Shown: positions 6,867 through 13,579, counted from the first letter of the stretch. The stretch: DNA of 15,951 nucleotides from Thermodesulfobacteriales bacterium (GCA_004525335.1 SPCL01000040.1:1-15951), one strand, 5' to 3'. Made by a program: numbers and translations. The notes: generated by a model from the sequence alone, not told the origin.

Positions 6867-8111
6867 ATGTTTAATAGACCTGAATCGAGTTTTCTTAGAA
6901 TCCTGCCGCTCTATATAGTAATTTTTATAGGCTTTGTGGGATACAGTCTCACAATTACAATTCTGACCCCTTTGATCTTGGAAAAAGGGGAAGCATTACT
7001 AAACTCCCTCCCTTTTACCGGTGACCCGACAATAATCCTAGGCATTGTTCTGGCTATTTATCCTGTAGGCCAGTTCTTTGGAGCGCCTATTATGGGAGCG
7101 TTGTCCGATAGATTTGGAAGAAAACCGATTCTCTTAATATCGCTCTGTATAACTACAATCTGCTTTGGCGGGCTTGGTTATGCAATACATATTCAGAACC
7201 TTTCACTCTTTATAGTGATCTCTCTTATTATGGGTCTGGCGGAGGCCAATATTGCAACCGCGCAGAGCGCTGTGGCGGATGTGACGACTGAGGAGAACAG
7301 GACCAGGATGTTTGCCTATATTAATCTTAGCGCAAGCGGGGCTTTTATTATCGGCCCTCTACTTGGAGGCGTGCTCGCCGATCCGCACCTTGTGCCATGG
7401 TTTAACAACTCAACCCCTTACTGGGCAGTATTTATCTTGTTAATCATGACGGTCATATTTACGTTCACCGCCTTTAAAGAAACCAGGCCTAAGGAAAAAA
7501 GAACAGAGGTCAGCTACTCACAAGCGTTCACGAACCTTCTTGGAATCTTTAAGCCGGGGAAGCTGCGCATAATCTATCTGGTCAATTTTCTGATCTATTT
7601 GGCTATCTTCGGGTTCTTTAGAGCATTCCCGATGTATCTGGTTGAGCACTACGGCATGGACGTAACAGAGCTTGCAAAGTATATCGCCTGGAACGCGGTG
7701 CCTGTCGTTATCGGCAGCCTCTGGCTTACCGGTTACTTGTCAAAACTACACACGCCCAGAACGATAGCCATTTACTCGACGCTGCTTTTCGGTCTGTTTA
7801 ACTTGTTTGTGATATTGCCCCAGTCTGAGTTCATGCTTTACTTCACGCTCTTTTTGCCAGGGCTCGCGCTTGCGGTAGCGTTGCCCGTATCGGCCTCGAT
7901 GATTTCACTTGCCGCTGGAGAAGACGCACAGGGTAGGGCGCTTGGAAATAACCTCTCGATTGAAGTGGGGGCAGAGGTGCTTTCAGGTCTGGCCGCAGGT
8001 TTTCTCGCAGCGTATTTTATAAAACTGCCTATGTTTGCAATATGCGCAGTTGCTATCCTTGCAGCCGCAATTCTTTTCTTCTCAAACGGCGGGAAATTGA
8101 AATCTTCTTAA
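6867..8111 (+). CDS. MFS transporter, DHA1/TetA-like drug:H+ antiporter type
   Basis: 414 aa with about 12 hydrophobic segments, the usual length. MFS motif A is complete at residues 77-87 (GALSDRFGRKP), between helices 2 and 3. The antiporter-type motif C (GAFIIGPLLGG, 158-168) is in helix 5 and marks drug:H+ antiporter subfamilies. A first periplasmic loop longer than usual (about 40-54) and a central cytoplasmic loop (KETRPKEKRTE) separate the helices. The expected role is proton-coupled efflux of a small molecule; substrate unknown. The ATG is supported by the reading frame and by a promoter placing the transcription start almost on it. Converges with the Fic gene at 8174; the 62-bp gap shows no convincing terminator. 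Confidence 0.88.
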   Translation: MFNRPESSFLRILPLYIVIFIGFVGYSLTITILTPLILEKGEALLNSLPFTGDPTIILGIVLAIYPVGQFFGAPIMGALSDRFGRKPILLISLCITTICFGGLGYAIHIQNLSLFIVISLIMGLAEANIATAQSAVADVTTEENRTRMFAYINLSASGAFIIGPLLGGVLADPHLVPWFNNSTPYWAVFILLIMTVIFTFTAFKETRPKEKRTEVSYSQAFTNLLGIFKPGKLRIIYLVNFLIYLAIFGFFRAFPMYLVEHYGMDVTELAKYIAWNAVPVVIGSLWLTGYLSKLHTPRTIAIYSTLLFGLFNLFVILPQSEFMLYFTLFLPGLALAVALPVSASMISLAAGEDAQGRALGNNLSIEVGAEVLSGLAAGFLAAYFIKLPMFAICAVAILAAAILFFSNGGKLKSS

Positions 8112-8173
8112 AGATCGCCGGCTAACTTCTGATAACAGCTAAAGATGTAGATGCTTGGCTAGTATGCTAATAA

Positions 8174-9277
8174 TTACAAATTGATATCATAACTCGTACT
8201 GCGGCCCCCGCCCATGGGCACAAATATTTTTCTTTCAACAAGATCGTTCAAATCTCTTTTAGCAGTAGTATTTGAAGTCTTCGTCAGGGACATATATTTT
8301 TTATTGCTCATTCCCCCTTTAAATCCTTTGGGGCCTTCTTCGAGCATACGCCTGATTGCTTTTAGCTGACGCTCGTTAAGCACAGGCTCATAGTGGTTAA
8401 AGAATTTTGTCTTTCTGAGTGTAAAGTCTATTTCTTCTTCTGCTTCAATTTGAGCTTGAAGCGCCAAGTTAGAAAAATAGACTAGCCACGGTGTGATCTC
8501 GTTTGACTTCTGTGCTTGTTTAAGTGCGTCATAGTAATCCTTTTTATTGGCTTCGATTGTTTTAGAAAGACTTAATAATATAGGACGAGCTGCGCCTTGA
8601 GATAAGGCTTTCTCAGATATAGCGCGTCCTATTCTGCCGTTTCCATCTTCAAAAGGATGGATTGATTCAAAATAAATATGGGCTATGGCAGAGCGTACTA
8701 TAGGCTTTGTTATTTCTTGTTTGCCGCCTATATTTGTTTCATTGAACCACTGTATAAACGATTTCATTTCTTGTGGAACTCGATCTTTGGGCGGCGCTTC
8801 AAAATGGATCTTTCTTTTACCAACATAACCCGACACAACTTGCATAGGGTCCGGATCAGTACGCCAGGCCCCGACTCTTAAGCCTTTGCTTCCTTGCATG
8901 ATCATCCGGTGCCAGGAGAACAATTTTCTTTTTGTTAGTTTTTCGGCATGACTGTCTTGGACATTAACCATAAGTTCTGCAGCACCTACAGCTCTCTTGT
9001 CCTGGACATGTTCTTTTTCTTGAGCAAGCCCCAGATTATTCATGATTGAGGACATGACATCATTACGCCTCAAAGTCTCTCCTTCGATTTCAGAAGTATT
9101 AACAGCTTCTGTGACCATCATGTCTATGACGGTTTTGATATGGACGTCTTCAGATAGGCCCTTTAAAAGTCCTCCAACTCGCCCCGCTTTCTCGGCAAAA
9201 GATAATATTGTGTCCTCTATCTTAGACAGATCGTATTTAAAATCTGGCCAACCCTTTTGTTGCCAATTATATATCAT
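8174..9277 (-). CDS. Fic family protein, class II self-inhibited, with C-terminal winged helix
   Basis: 367 aa. Fic enzymes transfer nucleotide-derived groups, usually AMP, to target proteins. Order of domains: an N-terminal DUF4172-like segment (IYNWQQKGWPDFKYD, 2-16), an inhibitory helix with the (S/T)xxxE(G/N) motif at 61-66 (TSEIEG), a Fic core with the complete active-site motif HPFEDGNGRIGR at 207-218, and a C-terminal winged-helix region (about 300-367) with a TSNTTAKRDLNDLVERK recognition-type segment. Arg within TSEIEG range would normally be displaced by Glu65, so the enzyme should be auto-inhibited. The frame extends upstream to a TTG at 9313, but relatives start at the W-x-x-P-D/N-F segment, so the ATG at 9277 is preferred. 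A -10 element lies 6 nt before it and there is no Shine-Dalgarno. Confidence 0.9.
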   Translation of the reverse strand: MIYNWQQKGWPDFKYDLSKIEDTILSFAEKAGRVGGLLKGLSEDVHIKTVIDMMVTEAVNTSEIEGETLRRNDVMSSIMNNLGLAQEKEHVQDKRAVGAAELMVNVQDSHAEKLTKRKLFSWHRMIMQGSKGLRVGAWRTDPDPMQVVSGYVGKRKIHFEAPPKDRVPQEMKSFIQWFNETNIGGKQEITKPIVRSAIAHIYFESIHPFEDGNGRIGRAISEKALSQGAARPILLSLSKTIEANKKDYYDALKQAQKSNEITPWLVYFSNLALQAQIEAEEEIDFTLRKTKFFNHYEPVLNERQLKAIRRMLEEGPKGFKGGMSNKKYMSLTKTSNTTAKRDLNDLVERKIFVPMGGGRSTSYDINL

Positions 9278-9283
9278 GGACTG

Positions 9284-9289
9284 ATTATA
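9284..9289 (-). promoter_or_regulatory. -10 element giving a leaderless fic mRNA
   Basis: On the minus strand TATAAT is followed by CAGTCC and then ATG (9277), so transcription would start at about the A of the ATG. A weak TTGTTT lies 18 bp upstream as a possible -35. No Shine-Dalgarno is present. Confidence 0.45.
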
Positions 9290-9323
9290 CCTGGTAATCG
9301 GTCCAATAAACAACCTATTTGTG

Positions 9324-9348
9324 GCCCGAATAGAAGAGCTAATCGGGC
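9324..9348. repeat. GCCCGA/TCGGGC inverted repeat upstream of fic
   Basis: GCCCGA (9324-9329) and TCGGGC (9343-9348) are exact reverse complements 13 nt apart, just upstream of the predicted fic promoter. The heptamer ATCGGTC occurs on both sides (near 9296 and 9354). A binding site for a regulator, possibly the Fic winged helix itself, is conceivable but unproven. Confidence 0.35.
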
Positions 9349-9361
9349 TATTATCGGTCTA

Positions 9362-9604
9362 AAATGCTGAAAACAATAAATAATAGGGTTAAAACGGAGT
9401 TGACTAAATTTCGCAACAATTGAATTTTTTTGTGCAATTTATTGTTTTATGGAAAAATTCTCCCATAAAATTATAATAGTTTCTTTTGTTATCAGATATT
9501 TAGAAAGAAAATTGGAGTGCCCTCTCTACTGTAAGAGATGAAAACAGTAACATCATCACGATCAGTAAAAATATATGCTTCTAATCACACCCGCTCCAGT
9601 GGTC
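9362..9604. other. Gene-free AT-rich stretch with nested inverted repeats
   Basis: No convincing gene lies between the fic start and the NHL lipoprotein stop. The stretch is AT-rich and unusually structured. AAAACAATAAAT (9370-9381) pairs perfectly with ATTTATTGTTTT (9437-9448). Inside that, AACAATTGAATT (9415-9426) pairs with AATTTATTGTT (9436-9446) with one bulge. TTTTATGG (9445-9452) pairs perfectly with CCATAAAA (9463-9470). Further right TACTGT (9527-9532) pairs with ACAGTA (9544-9549). The arms overlap, so the structures are mutually exclusive. It could be a regulatory leader, a decayed mobile-element end, or chance in AT-rich DNA. Confidence 0.5.
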
Positions 9605-10579
9605 TCAATTTGTCGGCTTGGGCCAAGCTATTCTTAATTTCTGAACCCTGTCGTTACCCCAGTCGACAACATATATATTGCCTTTAGTGTCTACCGCCAC
9701 ATCTGTGGGTCTTTCAAACTCACCCTCGCCATCGCCTTGTGCGCCGAACGATAGTAAGAATTTCCCCTCCGGGTCAAACACTTGAATTCTATGGTTATAA
9801 AAATCAGCCACAAATACTCTGCCCTCGCTGTCTACCCCCAGTCCAGTTGCGACATTGAAAGAACCCTCAAGAGCTTTGTTGCCTAGAGCGGGAGTGTCTC
9901 CCCACTTTCTGACAAACTTGCCATCGGGAGTAAACACTTGTACACGGTTATTATAAGCATCAGCCACATAAATATTGCCGTCAATTCCAATCGCAACATC
10001 GGTTGGATAATTCAGCTTTCCTTCGTCCTTTTTGCCTGGAGATCCGATCTGCATTAAGAACTCGCCTTCGGGAGAGTATTTCTTGATAGAGTTGTTATAG
10101 AATCCGCTTACATACACATTGCCCTCATCATCAACTGCAACACCAGAGGGAGTGTCCAGAGAACCATTTTCATTTTGAGTCAATCCAAAGGTTGTCTTAG
10201 ACTCGTGATCCGGAGAGAATTTCTGAACCCTGTCGGTGTCGTATTCTGCTATATAAATATTCTCCCCATCACTAGCTAAGTGCATTGGGGTTTGGAGCGC
10301 TGTTTCTTGCGAGCCGCCGCTATCCCATTTGGAATAGAGCTCGCCGAACTCTGAGAATTTTTGAATTCTGTTGTTCCCTGAGTCGGATACATATACAAAA
10401 CCCTCCTCATCAATTGCAATCCCTATGGGCTGGTCAAACTCCCCGTCTCTTTTGCCGGTAGACCCCCACTCTAGGAGATACTCAACTTCAGGGGAAGGGG
10501 TTTCCGCTTTCTCCTTACTGCACGCCGCTAAGAGCAAAACTCCTATTATTAGAACAACTATTGGGGATAAGTTCTTCAT
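9605..10579 (-). CDS. NHL-repeat beta-propeller lipoprotein
   Basis: 324 aa. The N-terminus MKNLSPIVVLIIGVLLLAAC is a lipoprotein signal peptide with a perfect L-A-A-C lipobox. Cys20 would be lipidated, and Ser at +2 favours the outer membrane by E. coli rules. After a short linker come six NHL-type repeats with the pattern P-x-G/D-V/I-A-x-D-x-x-G-x-V/I-Y-V-x-D-x-x-N-x-R-I/V-Q-K/V-F. The first, around PIGIAIDEEGFVYVSDSGNN, and the last, ending VVDWGNDRVQKL, are the clearest. Six repeats predict a closed six-bladed propeller; EYLLEWG near the N-terminus probably supplies the strand that closes it. NHL propellers bind proteins, RNA or carbohydrate, or act as lyases; no catalytic residues are recognisable here. 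A -10 TATAAT lies 20 nt before the ATG (minus strand, 10600-10605); the Shine-Dalgarno is weak. Confidence 0.85.
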   Translation of the reverse strand: MKNLSPIVVLIIGVLLLAACSKEKAETPSPEVEYLLEWGSTGKRDGEFDQPIGIAIDEEGFVYVSDSGNNRIQKFSEFGELYSKWDSGGSQETALQTPMHLASDGENIYIAEYDTDRVQKFSPDHESKTTFGLTQNENGSLDTPSGVAVDDEGNVYVSGFYNNSIKKYSPEGEFLMQIGSPGKKDEGKLNYPTDVAIGIDGNIYVADAYNNRVQVFTPDGKFVRKWGDTPALGNKALEGSFNVATGLGVDSEGRVFVADFYNHRIQVFDPEGKFLLSFGAQGDGEGEFERPTDVAVDTKGNIYVVDWGNDRVQKLRIAWPKPTN

Positions 10580-10716
10580 GATATTTGTGATCTCAACTTA
10601 TTATATACCTAGATATAAGGTTACCCGATGCTTCTCCTAATGTTGGAATGGAAAAAGTAAAAGAAAGATTTCTCACTTTGCTCGAAATTGCGATGTGTTA
10701 AGGATGTCTATATGTG

Positions 10717-10815
10717 TTGACAAATACAGACAATATGTAAATCTATAGATTGACAAATACGGACAATATGTAAATCTATGGATTGACAAATAAATAAATG
10801 TTAACTTATATGTTT
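10717..10815 (+). repeat. 33-bp tandem repeats (two full, one degenerate) over the mmpA promoter
   Basis: Unit 1 (10717-10749) and unit 2 (10750-10782) abut exactly and differ at only 2 of 33 positions. A third unit starting at 10783 keeps TTGACAAATA and then diverges. GACAA occurs at 10719, 10729, 10752, 10762 and 10785, i.e. 10 bp apart within a unit and 33 bp (about three helical turns) between units. That puts the half-sites on one face of the DNA, as expected for cooperative regulator binding. There are no spacers, so this is not a CRISPR. Confidence 0.85.
10783..10812 (+). promoter_or_regulatory. Putative mmpA promoter within the third repeat
   Basis: TTGACA (10783-10788), an 18-bp spacer and TATATG (10807-10812) would start transcription near 10819. 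The Shine-Dalgarno AGAGG follows. Because the -35 is part of the repeat unit, whatever binds the repeats should block or modulate this promoter. Confidence 0.45.
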
Positions 10816-10837
10816 ACAATAAAGTGAATAGAGGTTT

Positions 10838-11311
10838 ATGATGAATATTGTTAAAAAGATTGCAAGGGAGCAATACAAAGATCTGGTGGATAGTGTTGCT
10901 AAGAAACTACGGACAATACAAATTCCAAAGGAAGGCTGGTTATCCACAACCCGTAATGCTCTTGGTCTGTCGGTAGCACAGCTTGCCGGGCGTATGAGTG
11001 TCACACGACAAGACATCTCAAAGATTGAAAGAAACGAACTGACCGGTAGCGTTACCCTTAAAACTATGCAGAATATCGCAGAAGCTATGGGATGCCGTTT
11101 TGTCTATGCTATTGTGCCAAGAAATAGGGTGGAAGACCTCCTGGTGGAGCGCGCAAAAATAATTGCAACCCGCATAGTAGAAACGACTAATAAGCATATG
11201 GCACTTGAAGATCAAGCACTTTCAGATAAGCAAATCTCCAACGAGATCAACCGTATGCAGAAGGAAATCTTGCAGGACATCCCATCTGATTTTTGGAACG
11301 ACGAGGTGTAG
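10838..11311 (+). CDS. Mobile mystery protein A: HTH regulator / putative antitoxin
   Basis: 157 aa. Residues about 35-95 form an XRE/HTH_3-type DNA-binding domain (STTRNALGLSVAQLAGRMSV, then RQDISKIERNEL as recognition region), followed by GCRFVYAIVP and a helical C-terminal part. The order and the pairing with a downstream Fic gene match the 'mobile mystery protein A' family (TIGR02612), which accompanies protein B and is found scattered among genomes. As an HTH partner encoded first, it is inferred to be the antitoxin/autorepressor acting on the 33-bp repeats upstream. Two ATGs are adjacent (10838 and 10841). The GAGG Shine-Dalgarno sits 3 and 6 nt before them, so 10841 may be the real start. 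It ends 2 nt before the next ATG, a tight two-gene operon. Confidence 0.85.
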   Translation: MMNIVKKIAREQYKDLVDSVAKKLRTIQIPKEGWLSTTRNALGLSVAQLAGRMSVTRQDISKIERNELTGSVTLKTMQNIAEAMGCRFVYAIVPRNRVEDLLVERAKIIATRIVETTNKHMALEDQALSDKQISNEINRMQKEILQDIPSDFWNDEV

Positions 11312-11313
11312 TA

Positions 11314-11916
11314 ATGATTGAATATCCGGAAGGTGCTACACCGCTTTATCCTGATGAAATAGAAGGGGTGAAGTTCAAACACATTACAACTAGGGGAGAA
11401 CTGGACCATTTGGAACAAGGAAATATTCAAATGGGTCTTGGATGGCTGAGCCGTAGCCGGAATCCGGATATTCTAAGCGAAGAGTTTGTCCGGAAATTAC
11501 ATAAGCGATTGTTTGGCGATGTTTGGAAGTGGGCAGGCAAGTTTCGTACAACAGGCAAAAACATAGGAGTTGATGCCCAGCAAATTGCGATTCAGCTAAG
11601 GATGTTGCTTGATGATATAAGTTATTGGATCGAAAACGATACATATCCTGCAGAAGAAATTGCCATTCGTTTTCACCACAGGCTTGTATATATTCATCCT
11701 TTTCCAAACGGTAACGGTCGACATGCTCGGATCATTGCAGATGCTTTGCTGACAAAGGTAATGAAAAAGAAGCCTATCGATTGGGCAGGTGGATATGATC
11801 TGCAATTAATGAGTGTACGACGCAAAGAATATCTTGATGCTTTGCGGGCTGCAGACAATAACGACTATAGTTTGTTATTTGCCTTTGCTGGTTATTTTTC
11901 TGAACCTGCCAATTAA
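11314..11916 (+). CDS. Mobile mystery protein B: Fic-domain protein, putative toxin
   Basis: 200 aa, matching the 'mobile mystery protein B' family (TIGR02613). The Fic core spans about 52-185, with FGDVWKWAGKFRTTGKNIGV upstream and the active-site motif HPFPNGNGRHAR at 128-139. His128, Asn133 and Arg136 fit the Fic pattern, but the usual acidic Mg2+-binding residue (HPFx-D/E-GN) is Asn132, which may change metal binding or the reaction. No (S/T)xxxE(G/N) inhibitory motif is evident in this protein or in protein A, so control is probably by complex formation or transcription. The ATG at 11314 is chosen because it has GAGGTG at 11303-11308 and lies 2 nt after the mmpA stop; the frame also opens upstream from a TTG at 11293. 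The last residues are SEPAN. Confidence 0.87.
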   Translation: MIEYPEGATPLYPDEIEGVKFKHITTRGELDHLEQGNIQMGLGWLSRSRNPDILSEEFVRKLHKRLFGDVWKWAGKFRTTGKNIGVDAQQIAIQLRMLLDDISYWIENDTYPAEEIAIRFHHRLVYIHPFPNGNGRHARIIADALLTKVMKKKPIDWAGGYDLQLMSVRRKEYLDALRAADNNDYSLLFAFAGYFSEPAN

Positions 11917-12040
11917 GTTGATATTAATCGTTATGTCTTGACACTGTTGGGCAATAATGATACTAAAGTGGGGGGAACACGGTTTAGTAGGGAAGAATCT
12001 AAAAACATTAGTCAGTCTGTAGCGGATACTGCGCAAAATT

Positions 12041-12068
12041 GAGGACAATAATACGAGGGCAATAATAC
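12041..12068 (+). repeat. 14-bp tandem duplication carrying the aquaporin Shine-Dalgarno
   Basis: GAGGACAATAATAC (12041-12054) is followed directly by GAGGGCAATAATAC (12055-12068), 13 of 14 identical. The second GAGGG is 10 nt before the TTG start, so the ribosome-binding site is present twice. A related GGGCAATAATGATAC lies near 11949. Confidence 0.7.
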
Positions 12069-12069
12069 A

Positions 12070-12738
12070 TTGAATGACAGTATAAGATTATATGCTTCAG
12101 AGTTTCTTGGGACATTCTTTTTGGTATTCGCCGCAACCGGAGTTGTGATAGTTAATGATCTTTCGGGCAGCGCAATAACGCACACTGGAATTGCGATCAC
12201 AACGGGTCTTGTGGTGATGGCAATTGTATATGCAGTGGGGGATGTCTCGGGATCACATATAAATCCGGCGGTTACTGGGGGTTTCTGGCTTTCGGGCAGA
12301 TTTCCGGGGTACCGGGTGATTCAATATATTATAAGCCAATGTCTGGGCGCTATTGCCGCAAGCTTGCTCTTAGCTTTCCTTTTCCCTGATCTCATCTCGC
12401 TTACAGTAACTCACCCCTCCGGACCCCTTATGCAGTCTTTCATTCTCGAAATAGTAATCACACTATTCCTCATGTTTATAATCCTGAGTGTCTCCACAGG
12501 GAGTATGGAGAAAGGGATAATGGCGGGAAGCGCTATTGGAGGAGTTGTAGGGCTATCCGTGCTCTGGACGGGGCCAATTACAGGGGCATCTATGAACCCT
12601 GCGCGCTCACTTGCGCCTGCGCTGGTATCACTTGATTTTGGCCAGCCTGTGGATATACATCGCAGGGCCTATAATCGGAGCAGCGCTCTCGGTTATCGCC
12701 TTTCGTCTTATTCACAAACCCCTGACCACAGGGCGTGA
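12070..12738 (+). CDS. Aquaporin/MIP-family channel, frameshifted near its C-terminus
   Basis: 222 aa as read. The TTG start has GAGGG at 12055-12059. The first helix SEFLGTFFLVFAATG and both asparagine boxes are intact: SHINPAVT (loop B) and ASMNPARS (loop E), the pore signatures of water/glycerol channels. About five hydrophobic helices are present. After VSLDFGQ the frame runs into 30 residues without membrane character (PVDIHRRAYNRSSALG and on). The next frame from 12647 reads LWIYIAGPIIGAALSVIAF, exactly the sixth helix expected here, and ends at TAA 12752-12754. One extra C at 12646 or 12647 explains this; without it the protein would be 227 aa. Either a sequencing/assembly error or a real recent lesion; the rest is well preserved. 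NPA/NPA boxes favour a water-type channel but do not decide it. Confidence 0.82.
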   Translation: MNDSIRLYASEFLGTFFLVFAATGVVIVNDLSGSAITHTGIAITTGLVVMAIVYAVGDVSGSHINPAVTGGFWLSGRFPGYRVIQYIISQCLGAIAASLLLAFLFPDLISLTVTHPSGPLMQSFILEIVITLFLMFIILSVSTGSMEKGIMAGSAIGGVVGLSVLWTGPITGASMNPARSLAPALVSLDFGQPVDIHRRAYNRSSALGYRLSSYSQTPDHRA

Positions 12739-12754
12739 GGGAAAGGATTTTTAA
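12647..12754 (+). pseudogene. Displaced C-terminal exon-like tail of the aquaporin (helix 6)
   Basis: These 35 codons plus stop in the +1 frame encode the missing last transmembrane helix and cytoplasmic tail of the MIP protein (LWIYIAGPIIG to REGKDF). They have no start codon or ribosome-binding site of their own. The break is at CCAGCCTGTGG (12642-12652), which is not a recognisable programmed-frameshift slippery site. Confidence 0.75.
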
Positions 12755-12811
12755 AGAAAATCTTAACAGTTTTAAATCCACTTATTTTTTACTGAAATTC
12801 TCAATATAAAT

Positions 12812-12843
12812 AAAAAGGCCGCCACGAAGCGGCCCTTTTATTT
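12812..12843. terminator. Bidirectional rho-independent terminator between aquaporin and osmC-like genes
   Basis: GGCCGC (12817-12822), loop CACGAA and GCGGCC (12829-12834) form a perfect GC stem. It is flanked by AAAAA on the left and CTTTTATTT on the right, so a U tract follows the hairpin on both strands. It lies between two convergent genes. Confidence 0.85.
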
Positions 12844-12849
12844 GAGTGA

Positions 12850-13431
12850 TTATTTTTCATTTACAGTAATTGTTACTGGAACAGGGTTGGTTACGATATC
12901 AAATACTGGAGAGCCCATGCAGAGTTTCTCAAGCTGTTTTAACCTTTCTGGAGCTCCCTCAGCTTTAACCTTAAAGTTGACTCTTATATTCTTATAACCG
13001 TTTCTCACGTCATCCGACATCTCAAGGAATCCTCTTAAATCAAGATCACCCTCAAGCTCTGATTCGACTTCTTCAAGTTTTATCCCAAGCAGCGCAGCCT
13101 TATAGACCATAGTTGTGGTCATGCATCCTGCTAGTGCGTGAAGCACATACTCAACAGGGTTAGCTCCGTTATCCTGTCCTAATAAAACAGGCGGCTCGTC
13201 ATTATCCATTACAAAGGCCTCGTCTCTGGACATTTCTTGAAGCGCACCGTGGTATTCGTTAATTTCAGAGCGGTTATGTCCGCCGTTAATCCATTTGTTT
13301 GTTGCTCTGAACTTAAAGTCCGCAATATCAGCGTTCTCTTTGATTAACCCTACTGTATCTATCAACTGTGTTACGTTTACTCCATTTACTACTAAATCCT
13401 GTGTTAAGTTTGTTGCTGTTTGTTCTGACAT
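12850..13431 (-). CDS. OsmC-family protein
   Basis: 193 aa. After an N-terminal extension of about 35 aa, the OsmC fold begins (FKFRATNKWINGGHNRS). The two redox-type cysteines of the family are C103 in HALAGCMTTTM and C171 in LCMGSPVFDIVTNPVPV. OsmC/Ohr proteins reduce organic hydroperoxides with this Cys pair; this subfamily (SPVFDI type) is less well characterised and its substrate unknown. The ATG at 13431 is decided by a strong GGAGGG 7 nt upstream; the frame is open further up to 13527 but would include the promoter. The gene is preceded by a sigma-54-type promoter and follows an enhancer-binding activator on the same strand, so it is probably that activator's target. A hairpin terminator follows. 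Confidence 0.9.
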   Translation of the reverse strand: MSEQTATNLTQDLVVNGVNVTQLIDTVGLIKENADIADFKFRATNKWINGGHNRSEINEYHGALQEMSRDEAFVMDNDEPPVLLGQDNGANPVEYVLHALAGCMTTTMVYKAALLGIKLEEVESELEGDLDLRGFLEMSDDVRNGYKNIRVNFKVKAEGAPERLKQLEKLCMGSPVFDIVTNPVPVTITVNEK

Positions 13432-13485
13432 GTTTAATCCCTCCTTATTTAGTTTTTTTTTCGTCATGAACACAATTACATATAT

Positions 13486-13501
13486 TGCATGTGGCGTGCC
13501 A
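13486..13501 (-). promoter_or_regulatory. Sigma-54 (-24/-12) promoter of the osmC-like gene
   Basis: Reading the minus strand, TGGCACGCCACATGCA matches the RpoN consensus TGGCAC-N5-TTGCA at every defined position but one (A for T). The GG and GC dinucleotides are at the required 10-nt separation. The predicted start near 13475 gives a 5' leader of about 45 nt ending in GGAGGG. Confidence 0.8.
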
Positions 13502-13579
13502 ATTATATGTATGTCCACAATATGCAATAATGACAGACGGTTATAGATAATATTGCGGGTTTCAAAAATTTATGTAATT

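Noticed and set aside
9278..9313. TTG start extending the Fic protein by 12 residues
   Set aside because: The extension would cover the predicted -10 element, and relatives start at the W-Q-x-x-x-W-P-D-F segment just after the ATG at 9277.
10717..10815. Short direct repeats resembling a minimal CRISPR array
   Set aside because: The units abut with no spacers, and the third copy diverges. No cas gene is nearby; the position over the mmpA promoter fits operator repeats.
11293..11313. TTG start making MmpB overlap MmpA
   Set aside because: ATG 11314 has GAGGTG at correct spacing and yields the usual family N-terminus.
11938..11966. TTGACA-N17-TACTAA as the aquaporin promoter
   Set aside because: The -35 is perfect but the -10 matches only half of the consensus and the leader would be about 100 nt; not strong enough to annotate.
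13432..13527. Upstream extension of the OsmC-family protein
   Set aside because: It would run through the sigma-54 promoter, while ATG 13431 has a strong GGAGGG 7 nt upstream.
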